A stretch of DNA of 64,000 nucleotides from Listeria monocytogenes (GCF_900187225.1 NZ_LT906436.1:2108001-2172000); one strand, 5' to 3'. Shown: positions 16,945 to 27,408, counted from the first letter of the stretch. Notes: generated by a model from the letters alone, not told the origin. Made by a program: numbers and translations.

Positions 16945-16986
16945 AAATACAAATGTTTGTATATTTATGAATAGGGGATGTTTAAA

Positions 16987-18201
16987 ATGGCGAAAGAAAA
17001 AATCGTATTAGCTTACTCAGGTGGGTTAGATACTTCTGTGGCAATTCAGTGGTTAGTAGAATCAGGTTATGAAGTTATTGCATGTTGCTTGGATGTTGGT
17101 GAAGGCAAAAATTTAGATTTTATTAAAGAAAAAGCCATTACTGTCGGAGCAAGTGAATCCTACACGATTGATGCGAAAGAAGAATTTGCCGAGGATTTTG
17201 CGTTAATTGCTCTTCAAGCCCATGCTTATTATGAAGGAAAATATCCACTTATTTCAGCTTTAAGCCGTCCGTTAATTGCGAAAAAATTAGTAGAAGTCGC
17301 TCGTCAAGAAGGCGCTTCTGCTATCGCTCATGGTTGTACTGGTAAAGGAAATGACCAAGTTCGGTTTGAAGTAGCGATTCATGCACTTGCTCCTGATTTA
17401 AAAGTCGTTTCTCCTGTCCGTGATTGGAAATGGTCTAGAGAAGAAGAAATCAATTACGCCAAAGAACATGACATCCCTGTCCCAATTGATCTAGATAATC
17501 CCTTCTCGATTGACCAAAACTTGTGGGGTAGAAGTAATGAATGTGGTGTGCTTGAAAACCCATGGACAACACCGCCAGAGGCAGCTTACGACTTAACAGT
17601 GAGTTTAGAAGATGCACCAGACACAGCAGATATTGTTGAAATCACCTTTGATGCTGGTATTCCTATTTCTCTTAATGGAGAAAATATGAGCCTAGCTAAT
17701 TTAATTCTTACTTTAAATGAAATTGCTGGAAAACATGGTGTTGGTAGAATTGATCATATCGAAAATCGTTTAGTTGGTATTAAATCACGTGAAGTATACG
17801 AATGTCCGGCCGCAGTCACTTTGATTACAGCACATAAGGAATTAGAAGATTTAACCTTTGTTCGTGAAGTGGCACATTTCAAACCTATCATCGAACAAAA
17901 AATCAGTGAAACAATTTACAATGGCCTATGGTTCTCTCCTTTAACAGAAGCATTAGTTGCCTTCTTAAAATCTACACAAAAATTCGTGAACGGCACCATC
18001 CGCGTCAAATTATTTAAAGGTCATGCCATTGTAGAGGGAAGAAAATCGCCAAATTCACTTTATGATGAAAACTTAGCAACTTACACGTCTTCCGATACAT
18101 TTGACCAAGATGCAGCAGTTGGTTTCATCAAGCTTTGGGGATTACCAACAAAAGTGAGCGCAGAAGTTAATTCAAAAGTGATAATAACAACCGAGGTGTG
18201 A
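16987..18201 (+). CDS. argG: argininosuccinate synthase
   Basis: Joins citrulline and aspartate using ATP, the penultimate step of arginine synthesis. 404 residues, full length. The P-loop-like [11 protein letters not shown] binds ATP, with [13 protein letters not shown] and SPVRDWKW downstream. ATG 16987 is nine bases after AGGGGA; ATG 16978 overlaps the ribosome site. Three bases separate it from argH. No other arg genes are adjacent, as is known for Listeria argGH. Confidence 0.97.
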   Translation: MAKEKIVLAYSGGLDTSVAIQWLVESGYEVIACCLDVGEGKNLDFIKEKAITVGASESYTIDAKEEFAEDFALIALQAHAYYEGKYPLISALSRPLIAKKLVEVARQEGASAIAHGCTGKGNDQVRFEVAIHALAPDLKVVSPVRDWKWSREEEINYAKEHDIPVPIDLDNPFSIDQNLWGRSNECGVLENPWTTPPEAAYDLTVSLEDAPDTADIVEITFDAGIPISLNGENMSLANLILTLNEIAGKHGVGRIDHIENRLVGIKSREVYECPAAVTLITAHKELEDLTFVREVAHFKPIIEQKISETIYNGLWFSPLTEALVAFLKSTQKFVNGTIRVKLFKGHAIVEGRKSPNSLYDENLATYTSSDTFDQDAAVGFIKLWGLPTKVSAEVNSKVIITTEV

Positions 18202-18204
18202 AAA

Positions 18205-19575
18205 ATGGAAAAACTATGGGGCGGACGTTTTCAAGGGAAAAGTGAAGCATGGATTGATGATTTTGGAGCTTCGATTTCTTTTGATCAAAAAATGGCAAAA
18301 GAAGATTTGGCGGGTAGCTTAGCGCACGTCGCCATGCTCGGCAAATGCGGGATCATTCCTGATTCAGAAGCAGCAGAAATTACAGCCGGATTAAAAATTC
18401 TCCAAGAAAAATTAGCGTTTGGTGAGCTCGAATTCAGCACTGTTAACGAAGATATTCATCTAAATATTGAAAAACTATTGCACGAGGAAATTGGTTCTGT
18501 TGCTGGAAAACTTCATACGGCGCGTAGTCGAAATGATCAAGTTGCGACAGACATGCATTTATATTTAAAACAAGCCGTGGCGGAAATTATTCAGTCGCTA
18601 AAACATTTACGTGTAGTGCTTGTTCAAAAAGCAGAGTTGCATGTTGAAACAATTATGCCTGGCTATACACATTTACAACACGCTCAGCCCCTGTCTTTTG
18701 CCCATCATTTGCTTGCTTACTTTGGAATGTTTACGCGGGATTTGGAGCGTTTGGAAGAAAGTGTCAAGCGGATTGATATTTCACCGCTCGGTTCTGCAGC
18801 GCTTGCTGGGACGACATTTCCAATTGACCGGGCTTATAGCGCCGAATTACTTGGCTTTTCTGCTGTCTATGAAAATAGTTTGGACGGCGTGAGTGATCGT
18901 GATTTTATTATTGAGTTTCTTAGTAACAGTTCTATCTTGATGATGCATTTATCGCGTTTTTGTGAGGAATTGATACTTTGGACGAGTCATGAGTTTCAAT
19001 TTGTCGAATTAACGGACGCTTTTTCGACAGGAAGTTCGATTATGCCGCAAAAGAAAAACCCAGATATGGCCGAGTTAATTCGCGGAAAAACTGGTCGGGT
19101 TTACGGAAACCTTTTCGGCATGCTAACGGTTTTAAAAGGGTTGCCGCTCGCTTATAATAAAGATTTACAAGAAGATAAGGAAGGCATGTTTGATACGCTT
19201 GAGACGGTTCAGACAAGCTTAGATATATTCGCGGGAATGATTGAAACGATGAAGGTCAATACAGAAATAATGGAAGAATCTACGCAAAAAGATTTTTCCA
19301 ATGCGACAGAACTAGCAGATTATTTAGCGAAAAAAGGTGTTCCATTTAGAGAAGCGCATGAAATCGTTGGAAAATTAGTACTAGAATGTACGCAAAACGG
19401 GATTTATTTGCAAGATGTAGCGCTTAACCACTATCAGGAAATAAATCCACTTATTGAGGAAGATATTTACGTGGTGCTTTCTTCCAAAACTGCCGTGCAA
19501 AAAAGAAATTCGTATGGCGGAACTGGATTTGATCAAATTAAAGTCGCTCTCGAAAACGCGAAAAAAACTTTGTAA
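18205..19575 (+). CDS. argH: argininosuccinate lyase
   Basis: Splits argininosuccinate into arginine and fumarate. 456 residues, full length, homotetramer of the fumarase/aspartase superfamily. Signature [19 protein letters not shown] holds the catalytic serine loop; [11 protein letters not shown] and the TAxxH-like [13 protein letters not shown] are present. Start ATG 18205 after GAGGTG, inside the argGH operon. Confidence 0.97.
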   Translation: MEKLWGGRFQGKSEAWIDDFGASISFDQKMAKEDLAGSLAHVAMLGKCGIIPDSEAAEITAGLKILQEKLAFGELEFSTVNEDIHLNIEKLLHEEIGSVAGKLHTARSRNDQVATDMHLYLKQAVAEIIQSLKHLRVVLVQKAELHVETIMPGYTHLQHAQPLSFAHHLLAYFGMFTRDLERLEESVKRIDISPLGSAALAGTTFPIDRAYSAELLGFSAVYENSLDGVSDRDFIIEFLSNSSILMMHLSRFCEELILWTSHEFQFVELTDAFSTGSSIMPQKKNPDMAELIRGKTGRVYGNLFGMLTVLKGLPLAYNKDLQEDKEGMFDTLETVQTSLDIFAGMIETMKVNTEIMEESTQKDFSNATELADYLAKKGVPFREAHEIVGKLVLECTQNGIYLQDVALNHYQEINPLIEEDIYVVLSSKTAVQKRNSYGGTGFDQIKVALENAKKTL

Positions 19576-19579
19576 AACT

Positions 19580-19611
19580 AACTGGGATGCTGAATGGCGT
19601 TCCAGTTTTTT
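19580..19611 (+). terminator. argGH terminator
   Basis: Arms AACTGG (19580-19585) and CCAGTT (from 19602) with six T following. Confidence 0.75.
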
Positions 19612-19684
19612 GCTGATTTCTCCCCCTTTTTCCTCTTAGCTGATTTGTCAGAGCACTACTTTTTTTGTTACTATTAAAAAGAAT

Positions 19685-19710
19685 GTTACCTTTTTGCTAA
19701 CATGGGGAAA
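19685..19710 (+). promoter_or_regulatory. sigma-B-like promoter of betL
   Basis: GTTACC (19685-19690), 14-nt spacer, GGGAAA (19705-19710), close to the general-stress sigma-B consensus GTTT/GGGWAT. Literature on L. monocytogenes betL describes a sigma-B-type promoter; this is the only match I see upstream of the gene. Confidence 0.6.
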
Positions 19711-19742
19711 TACATACAGAGAAAATAAAGGGAAGTGATGTA

Positions 19743-21266
19743 TTGAAAAAATTAACAAATGTCTTTTGGGGATCGGGTTTTCTAGTTTTATTAGCAGTTT
19801 TATTTGGGGCTTTTTTGCCAGAGCAATTTGAGACTTTTACAAACCATATCCAAAAATTTCTAACAAGTAATTTTGGTTGGTATTATTTAATCGTTGTAGC
19901 GATTATTATTATCTTCTGCTTGTTTTTAGTTTTAAGTCCGATTGGCTCGATTCGACTCGGAAAACCGGGTGAAGAACCTGGTTATAGTAATAAATCTTGG
20001 TTTGCGATGTTGTTTAGTGCTGGAATGGGAATTGGCCTCGTTTTCTGGGGTGCAGCTGAGCCGTTATCTCATTATGCGGTCCAAGCTCCCGGAGGTGAAG
20101 TTGGCACGCAAGCAGCTATGAAAGATGCGCTTCGTTATTCATTCTTCCACTGGGGAATTTCTGCTTGGTCGATTTATGCGATTGTCGCTTTAGCATTAGC
20201 TTACTTCAAATTCAGGAAAAATGCACCTGGCTTAATAAGCGCCACACTATACCCCATTTTAGGCAAACATGCGAAAGGTCCTATTGGACAATTGATTGAT
20301 ATCATTGCTGTTTTTGCGACAGTCATCGGTGTTGCAACGACACTCGGTCTTGGCGCTCAACAAATTAATGGTGGTCTTACATACTTGTTTGGCGTTCCAA
20401 ACAATTTTACTGTCCAATTTACGATTATTGTTATTGTCACTATTTTATTTATGTTATCGGCTATGTCCGGACTTGATAAAGGGATTCAGCTTTTAAGTAA
20501 TGTAAATATTTATGTTGCTGGTGTTTTATTAGTTTTAACACTTATTCTTGGACCTACTCTATTCATTATGAATAACTTCACCAATTCATTTGGTGACTAC
20601 TTACAAAATATCATCCAAATGAGTTTTCAGACAGCACCTGATGCGCCTGATGCACGAAAATGGATTGACTCATGGACTATTTTTTATTGGGCTTGGTGGC
20701 TTTCTTGGTCACCGTTCGTCGGAATTTTCATTGCCAGAATTTCACGCGGTAGAACGATTCGCCAATTCTTACTTGGTGTAATCGTGCTTCCCGCTTTAGT
20801 CAGTGTGTTTTGGTTTGCCGTATTTGGCGGTTCGGCGATTTTTGTCGAACAACATGGTAATTCTGGTCTTTCAAGTTTAGCGACAGAACAGGTACTCTTT
20901 GGGGTCTTTAATGAATTCCCAGGTGGCATGATGTTATCGATTGTTGCGATGATTTTAATTGCAGTCTTCTTTATTACTTCAGCTGACTCAGCCACATTTG
21001 TTCTCGGTATGCAAACGACGGGCGGATCTTTAAATCCACCGAACTCCGTCAAAGTAACATGGGGATTACTCCAAGCGGGAATAGCAAGTGTGCTACTCTA
21101 TGCAGGCGGACTGACAGCGCTTCAAAATGCGTCGATTATAGCAGCCTTTCCGTTTTCTATCGTCATCATCTTAATGATTGTTTCCTTATTCGTTTCGTTA
21201 ACGAGGGAACAAGAAAAGCTAGGATTATACGTTCGACCGAAAAAATCACAACGTTCTCAACTATAA
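19743..21266 (+). CDS. betL: glycine betaine transporter BetL (BCCT family)
   Basis: Sodium-coupled uptake of the osmoprotectant glycine betaine, giving salt and cold tolerance. 507 residues with twelve membrane helices; the BCCT glycine-rich stretch [16 protein letters not shown] and the Trp-rich substrate segment [28 protein letters not shown] are intact. Start is TTG 19743 after GGAAGTGATG, an uncommon start codon that may limit translation. Single-gene unit between terminators. Confidence 0.95.
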
Positions 21267-21267
21267 T

Positions 21268-21310
21268 AAAAAGGGATGAAAATCTACAACTAGATTTTCA
21301 TCCCTTTTTT
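21268..21310. terminator. bidirectional terminator between betL and the PTS operon
   Basis: Stem AAAGGGATGAAAATCTA/TAGATTTTCATCCCTTT, loop CAAC, T run beyond. It ends betL on the plus strand and runs into the stop codon of the small minus-strand gene at 21310. Confidence 0.9.
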
Positions 21311-21507
21311 CATCCTTTTTTCTGCTTTGCCGCGACTATTTCGCGATAGCTACGAGTTTGTTTAGGATATTTTTTTCGAAAGAAATGTTGCGAAACAACT
21401 GCTAACACGAGAGAAATGGCGGTAATTGGAATAGAGCTTTTAAATATACCGACCATCAGTAGTAAAGCACTGGCAAATAACGTTGCATTAAAAAGGAATT
21501 TTTCCAT
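21310..21507 (-). CDS. small membrane protein (65 aa) at the end of the PTS operon
   Basis: Two membrane helices (about residues 8-22 and 27-42), then a basic tail HFFRKKYPKQTRSYREIVAAKQKK. No family recognised. ATG 21507 has GGAGGAG and starts 3 nt after the aldolase stop, so it is the last gene of the sugar operon. It could be an accessory of the PTS permease, but nothing in the sequence shows this. Confidence 0.65.
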   Translation of the reverse strand: MEKFLFNATLFASALLLMVGIFKSSIPITAISLVLAVVSQHFFRKKYPKQTRSYREIVAAKQKKG

Positions 21508-21510
21508 TAG

Positions 21511-22161
21511 TTACTCCTCCAAATTATAATTTAATTCGCGGTCATGAGCTAATTTTTTTATACCTAAAGCATCGAATACTAACGCTTTTTCAGCAATGTA
21601 GGCATTGTATTCAATACGCTCTAGCATGTCGTATGCTTTATGAAGTGATGTATCTAATACGACAATACCATGTTTATTTAATAAGCTTGCACTTGGAACG
21701 GCTTTATCCCCTAGCTCGATAACGTGTTTACGAACGATTTCCGCAAGTTCGGAACTAGTCGCTGGCGCAAAAGCAAGGGTTGGAATTTGACCGATTTTTT
21801 GCGTTGCTTCTGTTAAATTCGGTAACTCCATACCAAGTGTTGCAAATAACATCGATTCTTTCGGATGAGCATGAAGAACACAGCCGATATTTGGATTTTC
21901 TACGTAACAAGCACGGTGTAAGTTAATTTCTCTAGTAACTCTTCCGTCTCCTTCCACTACTTCATTGTTATTATCCACTACAAGGATTTCATATGGGGAA
22001 AGATCGCAAAGTTTTGCTTGACTCATAAGTGTAGGTGTCATAATAATGTGCTCACTATTCATGCGCACACTTACATTTCCTCCAGCTGCATTCGTTTCAA
22101 AACGGTCAAACATTGTCTTCACTATTTTCGCTAAATCTTCACGTTCTTTTTGGTATAACAT
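21511..22161 (-). CDS. class II aldolase, L-fuculose-phosphate aldolase-like
   Basis: 216-residue zinc aldolase/epimerase of the FucA/AraD family. GGNVSVR binds phosphate, and HAHPKES supplies zinc ligands, with a further His in the KHGIVV segment. The catalytic Glu equivalent is in NLTEATQKIGQ. Expected to split a ketose 1-phosphate into dihydroxyacetone phosphate and an aldehyde. It sits beside a PfkB sugar kinase and a galactitol-type PTS, so the operon probably degrades a sugar or polyol through a phosphorylated ketose. Substrate not fixed by sequence. Confidence 0.85.
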   Translation of the reverse strand: MLYQKEREDLAKIVKTMFDRFETNAAGGNVSVRMNSEHIIMTPTLMSQAKLCDLSPYEILVVDNNNEVVEGDGRVTREINLHRACYVENPNIGCVLHAHPKESMLFATLGMELPNLTEATQKIGQIPTLAFAPATSSELAEIVRKHVIELGDKAVPSASLLNKHGIVVLDTSLHKAYDMLERIEYNAYIAEKALVFDALGIKKLAHDRELNYNLEE

Positions 22162-22162
22162 A

Positions 22163-23095
22163 TTATCTCTCCTCCAATTGTATAATACTTACTTGATTCT
22201 TGAGTTTTCCAGCAGCTTCTAAATCAAAGCTCGAACTGTCTTGTTGCATGACTTTGCTAGCGGAACAACCTGTCGCGACTTTTAACGTTTCTGTAATCGG
22301 CATATTCATCGCAAGTCCTGCAATAAATGCCCCAACAAACACATCGCCAGCCCCGGTATCATTTCGTTCCTGAACTTTTGGTGGAATAACTTGATACAAT
22401 TTGCCATTATGCGCGCAAATTGACCCTTTTGCTCCAAGCGAAACGACCAGATAGGGGATTTTTTCGGCTAATTTGCGGACATTTTCTTCTAGTGAATTGG
22501 TCTTCTCATCCAAAATAGCAATGACTTCATCTTCATTTGGTTTAATGAAATCAACACCCATTTCGACCGCTAAGTTTAAATATTCACCAGAATTATCACA
22601 TCCGAGAAACGCGCCTGTTGCTTTGACAGTTCTTAGTAGTTCTTTAAAATCAGATAATGTATAATGAGGAGGCGGGGATCCAGCAATCACCACCATATCC
22701 TCTTTTTTAACTTTTTTAGCGATTTGTTTTAAAAGGTTCACTTTGTTGGTCTGACTTACGGTAAAACCAGCTTCTGGTATCATCGTGCTGCCATTCGTGT
22801 CATCACTCAAGACGACGAAGCATTCTCTTGTGGAAGTTCCAGCTTCTACAAGGAAATCATGGTTGATATGTTTTTCTTTTAGAATGGCATATAGTTTGTC
22901 GAGATTGTCTGATCCCGCAATTCCAAGTGCTTCATTTTTAATTCCGAATTTCGATAATACTCCTGAAACATGAAGCCCCTTTCCCCCGCAATCAAATTCC
23001 GTTTTTTTGACACGATTAGTCTTCCTTTTTTCCAACTCTCCTTGAATAAAAAGCAACCGGTCAATGGCTGGATTTAATGTTATCGTGTAAATCAT
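22163..23095 (-). CDS. PfkB-family kinase, 1-phosphofructokinase/tagatose-6-phosphate kinase type
   Basis: 310 residues. The N-terminus TLNPAIDRLLFI and the catalytic GAGDVFVGAFIAG (Asp base, anion hole) match the FruK/LacC branch of PfkB kinases. It phosphorylates a sugar phosphate to a bisphosphate. Two bases separate it from the aldolase and 17 from the PTS permease gene. With a class II aldolase in the operon it may act on tagatose 6-phosphate or a related ketose (inference). Confidence 0.88.
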   Translation of the reverse strand: MIYTITLNPAIDRLLFIQGELEKRKTNRVKKTEFDCGGKGLHVSGVLSKFGIKNEALGIAGSDNLDKLYAILKEKHINHDFLVEAGTSTRECFVVLSDDTNGSTMIPEAGFTVSQTNKVNLLKQIAKKVKKEDMVVIAGSPPPHYTLSDFKELLRTVKATGAFLGCDNSGEYLNLAVEMGVDFIKPNEDEVIAILDEKTNSLEENVRKLAEKIPYLVVSLGAKGSICAHNGKLYQVIPPKVQERNDTGAGDVFVGAFIAGLAMNMPITETLKVATGCSASKVMQQDSSSFDLEAAGKLKNQVSIIQLEER

Positions 23096-23112
23096 CTCAT
23101 CACTCCTATTTC

Positions 23113-24462
23113 TTAAGAGCTAGCTTTTTCTAGTTCAATTGTTCGTTTTTTCATCATTTTCACGTAAAATACTAGTAATACTACCCAAATTGCGACAAAA
23201 ATAAATCCTAAAATAGTGAACTGACTTGCTTCAGCAAAGATATAACGGAACACTGGATATTCAAGCGTACTCCATGTAATTTGTTGCCCAGCTTTTAGCG
23301 AAATTGCGCCGGTTGAATGCGCTAAATCCGTAATAGTTCCAGCGAAGAAAGTAGATACATATAAGAAAATTGGTGTTGTAATTGTTCCAAGAATAATCAT
23401 GCGGATTAAGTTCCCACCAGTTACAATTAGCGCCGGTGCACACAAGGAAATATTTAATATTCCGGCAAACGGTAATACGCCATTTCCTGGTAAAATAAGC
23501 GCGAAAATAAGTGTAACTGGAACCATCAGAACGATCGCTACCCACACTTCACTACATCCCGCTAAAATCGGCCAATCTAAGCCAATAAACAATTCACGGT
23601 TTTTAAATTTACGTTTCATGAACTCAGAAATACCATCAGATAGTGGTGAAAGAGCTTGCATAAATAGTTTTGCAACCATCGGGAAAAGGGTTAATGCTGC
23701 AGCAGCTTGCATGGCTAGCATCAGTGTTTTAGCTACATCATAACCAGCAGCAACCCCTAGAAGTCCACCGATTATAAAGCCCATCACATGGTTTTCTGCA
23801 AAAATACCAATTTTATCTTTTAACGCATTGGCATCCATATCTTTCCGAAGTGCTGGAATTTTTTTCAGTAACCAGTCAAGCGGCATTAAGAAAATACAGA
23901 AAATCATCATGCCGTGAGAAACGGTTACACCTGGAATTCCATTTAACTCTTGAATTTGACGTTGGTTAGCATCACATAGAATTAGTTCTGTAACAATTTG
24001 AATTCCGGCAACAATAAATGCTAAGTAAACATTTTGTGTTACACCGATAATAAGTACGGCTGTTAAAATTTTGCCCCAAACGTTCCATAGATCGACGTTC
24101 AAGGTTTTCGTTTTATTGATAACGAGCATAATGGCGTTAATACCAAGTTGTAGCGGGAACATCAAGAAGGCAAATGGCCATGCCCAAGCAAGTGTTGCCA
24201 TTGATGTCCATCCTCCATCTAAGATGCTTAAATTAATCCCTGTTCTTTCAGCAAGTCCTTGTGCAGCTGGCGTTAATGCTTCAATCATAAAGCCAATAAC
24301 GATATTCATTCCAAGGAAAGCTACCCCTAGAATAATCCCCGCACTCACTGCATCTCTTACTTTCATTCGTACAATTAGACCAATAATAATCATTAGTGCT
24401 GGAACAAAAACGGCAGCTCCAAGGTTCAAAATAAACTGTATAACTGATTGTAATGACTCCAT
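23113..24462 (-). CDS. PTS galactitol-type permease IIC
   Basis: 449-residue membrane channel of the Gat (GatC/SgcC) PTS family. About ten hydrophobic helices, with SILDGGWTSMATLAWAWPF and LTLFPMVAKLFMQALSPLSDG segments typical of the group. It imports a polyol or sugar while the IIB partner phosphorylates it. IIA, IIB and IIC are separate proteins, as in GatABC. Substrate may be galactitol, but Gat permeases also take other sugars. Confidence 0.9.
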   Translation of the reverse strand: MESLQSVIQFILNLGAAVFVPALMIIIGLIVRMKVRDAVSAGIILGVAFLGMNIVIGFMIEALTPAAQGLAERTGINLSILDGGWTSMATLAWAWPFAFLMFPLQLGINAIMLVINKTKTLNVDLWNVWGKILTAVLIIGVTQNVYLAFIVAGIQIVTELILCDANQRQIQELNGIPGVTVSHGMMIFCIFLMPLDWLLKKIPALRKDMDANALKDKIGIFAENHVMGFIIGGLLGVAAGYDVAKTLMLAMQAAAALTLFPMVAKLFMQALSPLSDGISEFMKRKFKNRELFIGLDWPILAGCSEVWVAIVLMVPVTLIFALILPGNGVLPFAGILNISLCAPALIVTGGNLIRMIILGTITTPIFLYVSTFFAGTITDLAHSTGAISLKAGQQITWSTLEYPVFRYIFAEASQFTILGFIFVAIWVVLLVFYVKMMKKRTIELEKASS

Positions 24463-24489
24463 TTTTTCACGCTCCCTGTTTTATCTGGT

Positions 24490-24765
24490 TTATTTTAAGG
24501 CGTTAAGTAATTTTTCTGTTTCTTCGTCCATGCCCATGCCTGTTAAGAAAGCAATACCATTCAATGTTGGAATATCGAATTCTTTATTTGCTTTTGTAAT
24601 TGCCACATATACATCACTTGTCTTAATATGTTGCTCTAAAGACTTAATATCCACTGCTTCTACTGTTGCGCGAACCCCTTTTTCTTTTAAAATACGTTCT
24701 ACTTTTGATGCCACTGTTTGACTTGTTGCTACACCTGATCCACATGCTACGATAACTTTTTTCAT
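24490..24765 (-). CDS. PTS galactitol-type IIB component
   Basis: 91 residues. VACGSGVATSQTVASK carries the phosphorylatable cysteine (Cys8 or so) in the CGxGxATS loop of IIB-Gat. Takes phosphate from IIA and gives it to the sugar in IIC. ATG 24765 is spaced ten bases from GGAG; the GTG at 24774 is too close to it. Confidence 0.92.
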   Translation of the reverse strand: MKKVIVACGSGVATSQTVASKVERILKEKGVRATVEAVDIKSLEQHIKTSDVYVAITKANKEFDIPTLNGIAFLTGMGMDEETEKLLNALK

Positions 24766-24770
24766 TGTAA

Positions 24771-25238
24771 TCACTCTCCAAATTGTTTTTTTAGGAAATC
24801 ACATAAAGTATTGCTATCATTTATTTCTTTTATTTGTTCCACAAAGTCTGCTTCCATAAATTTTTCCATGATACTTGAAAGCAGTGGAACTTGATCTTGG
24901 GGATTTTTGATTCCTAACATGAAAATTACTTCGACATCAATCCACTTATCTACCGTTCCCATTTGAACAAAAGGAATCGGTGTAGAAAGTTTATTTACGA
25001 GTACAAAAGGACGTTTTACATAAATCGTGTCTGTATGAGGAATTGCGATTTTGATGCCATTCATCTCGAGTCCAGTAGGAAAAACTACTTCTCGGCTTGT
25101 TACCGCTTCTCTAAAAGTCGGCTCTACATACTGCTCTTTCTCTAATATCTTACTCGTGTATTCAAAAAGTTCTGCCTGACTCTCGTATCTTGAATTTATC
25201 AGGGTTAACTCTTTTTGAAACAAATCATGGTAATCCAC
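24771..25238 (-). CDS. PTS fructose/galactitol-type IIA component
   Basis: 155 residues, IIA of the mannitol/fructose type. The phospho-accepting His is in IAIPHTDTIYVKRP. I chose GTG 25238, seven bases after GGGGGTGA; the frame upstream overlaps the regulator gene. Its 3' end almost touches the IIB gene. Receives phosphate from HPr. Confidence 0.88.
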   Translation of the reverse strand: MDYHDLFQKELTLINSRYESQAELFEYTSKILEKEQYVEPTFREAVTSREVVFPTGLEMNGIKIAIPHTDTIYVKRPFVLVNKLSTPIPFVQMGTVDKWIDVEVIFMLGIKNPQDQVPLLSSIMEKFMEADFVEQIKEINDSNTLCDFLKKQFGE

Positions 25239-25245
25239 GCGACGC

Positions 25246-27252
25246 TCACCCCCTTTCAAGGATTTCAACGATTTTCTTTTTGTTAGTAGAAGCGAGAATT
25301 CCCACTAATTTCTCAGGCTTCAAGAAAATTTCGTTCAATTTTAGTAATAATGGTATATGTTTGTTTTGTTCAGATGGTGCTAAGGCAATCATGATTTTGA
25401 CCGCTTCATCCTCAGGGGTTTTTGTGTTCGCTTTCATTATCATCAACTGAATATCTTGCTCAATTACCCCGTTTGCGGGTTTGGCATGTGGCAAATAAAT
25501 ATTCGGCCCAATCATCATCTGCTCATAATTTTGATAGAATATTTCTTCACAAGTATGAATGTAACTAGCATCCACCGTTCCTCGTTCTAACATTGGTGCA
25601 AACGCCGCCGAAACCAGTTGCTCCCACTCAAGTGGCATTTCTAAGAAGTGAACCTGCTCTTCCGTAATTCGCATTTGTTCTGGTTCTTTTTTCTCCACAG
25701 GCTGCTCTTTTTTGTTAAAAAATGACTCTACTTTGGCTTGCACTAATCGAATATTTTCTTCGGGGATTTCATCTTTTAGCATAGCGAGTAGTTCTTTGGT
25801 TTTCTTATGACTGTCCATTTCAATAGCTTTATCAACTTGTTCTCTAAGGATTTGTCGGCTGTCTTTACTTAAAATCGACGGAATTACAAAAATGGTGGCG
25901 TCGCTTTGAACTGGAACAGTCGTAAAAATAAAATCAATATCGCGGGCGACCGTATTTAATTGCCGCACCGCATAAGCACCTTGAAAATCAATATTCGGAA
26001 ACATCATTTTCAAGTTTTCTAGCAGTAATTTAGAAATGGATGTACCACTTTTACAAAGGACGACTGCGCGGAAAATCGGCTGTTCCGTTTCCTCGATTTG
26101 ATACATCCACCCAAGAACTATCATCGAAAGATACACAATTTCCTCTTCTGACCACTTGTGACCAACCAATTTTTCAAAAGGTTTGGAGGCTTTTTCTACA
26201 ATGTTAAATGTCGGGGTATATTCTTTAATAAACTGTTTTTTAAGTGGATTATTGATTTGAAATCCTAGAATCGTCCGGTAAATTGCTGGTCTGACATGTA
26301 AAATTACTTTTTCTTTAAATTCATTTTTCTTCATGATTTCCGTCGCAAAATACATTTCTAGTAAACGAATGAACTCGTCGACTGCGTAGGCGATTTCTTC
26401 ACTGTCTGAGAAATGAAGCACCGACTCGACTAAGTTCGAAGCGAGGACTTGTAACGATAAGTACAACAAATCGTTTTCACTTAAAAAATCATAACCCCAA
26501 AACATTTCTTTCATTATCGGGAACTCACGGGTATTTTTGATGTCATACATTTCAATTTTAAATGTCCATTTCTTGTTTGTTACTTTGGATCGTTTGATGA
26601 TGCCGTGGAGAATATAGGGCAATTCTTCCATCTGCTCATCTGTAAAGGTAATTTGAAGCTTACTTTCAACCTTTTCAAGCCGTTTTTTTAGTAAAAATAC
26701 TTCGCTCACAGTAATCAGCTTCTTTTCATCAAGTACGAATTTTCCGTATGGGGTCTGAACGACTTCGCGAATGAGTTCTGCTAGTAAATTACGAATCAGA
26801 AATTCTGAACCAGAAACAGCGTAGCCATCTTTCCGCGAGTAATCGAGCTGAATTTCAAACTCATGCAGACTCTCTTTGATACTTTTAACATCTGTAAGCA
26901 TGGTGTTTTTACTTACATAAACATAGTCCGCAAGCGCGCCGAGTGACATATAATGATTATGTAGCAGTAATTTAATCATGATAAGTTTGCGACGAATATT
27001 TACCTCATAAAACGAAAACAGCTGTTGTTCTTCCGCAGTTAAAAGCCGGTAACAAGCTTCCCTACATACATCTGTAACAAAAATCATGTCATGGTCAATC
27101 AAAATTGGTTCTGACTTTAGTAGATGGTTTATTTGTGTAATCTGTGCGCCAATTGCTTCTTTTGATACTTTAAAATTCTTGGAAACATTTCTAAGATTCA
27201 CTTGTCGATTCAAGAGCAGATAAGTAATTAATTCCTTACAATTCTGTTCCAT
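25246..27252 (-). CDS. PRD-containing transcriptional activator/antiterminator with IIB and IIA modules
   Basis: 668 residues in the MtlR/LicR style: an N-terminal helix-turn-helix region, two PRD domains (about 190-400), a IIB-Gat-like module with VVLCKSGTSISKLLLENL, and a C-terminal IIA-like domain with a phospho-His site at LPHAKPANGV. It senses PTS phosphorylation and switches the downstream operon on. ATG 27252 after GGGAGGGG. It heads the operon (regulator, IIA, IIB, IIC, kinase, aldolase, small membrane protein). Confidence 0.9.
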   Translation of the reverse strand: MEQNCKELITYLLLNRQVNLRNVSKNFKVSKEAIGAQITQINHLLKSEPILIDHDMIFVTDVCREACYRLLTAEEQQLFSFYEVNIRRKLIMIKLLLHNHYMSLGALADYVYVSKNTMLTDVKSIKESLHEFEIQLDYSRKDGYAVSGSEFLIRNLLAELIREVVQTPYGKFVLDEKKLITVSEVFLLKKRLEKVESKLQITFTDEQMEELPYILHGIIKRSKVTNKKWTFKIEMYDIKNTREFPIMKEMFWGYDFLSENDLLYLSLQVLASNLVESVLHFSDSEEIAYAVDEFIRLLEMYFATEIMKKNEFKEKVILHVRPAIYRTILGFQINNPLKKQFIKEYTPTFNIVEKASKPFEKLVGHKWSEEEIVYLSMIVLGWMYQIEETEQPIFRAVVLCKSGTSISKLLLENLKMMFPNIDFQGAYAVRQLNTVARDIDFIFTTVPVQSDATIFVIPSILSKDSRQILREQVDKAIEMDSHKKTKELLAMLKDEIPEENIRLVQAKVESFFNKKEQPVEKKEPEQMRITEEQVHFLEMPLEWEQLVSAAFAPMLERGTVDASYIHTCEEIFYQNYEQMMIGPNIYLPHAKPANGVIEQDIQLMIMKANTKTPEDEAVKIMIALAPSEQNKHIPLLLKLNEIFLKPEKLVGILASTNKKKIVEILERG

Positions 27253-27408
27253 CTACTTTCCCCTCCCTTACATTAATAGTAAATGATAACCCTTACATAA
27301 AAATGATGATTCATCACAAATTCGCTTTTGGAAGAAAGAGTTATTGTGATGAGTTATATTTTAGGATTACTTTCTATTATAGAGGAGAAGGATTTTTAGG
27401 GGAATATC

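Noticed and set aside
16773-16986. T-box or other riboswitch before argG
   Set aside because: No T-box sequence or antiterminator; the start is close behind an ordinary promoter.
20684-21052. 122-codon minus-strand open frame inside betL
   Set aside because: Shadow of the transporter gene; no ribosome site.
24071-24721. 216-codon plus-strand open frame
   Set aside because: It is antisense to the well-supported PTS IIC and IIB genes, has no ribosome site and no protein-like features.
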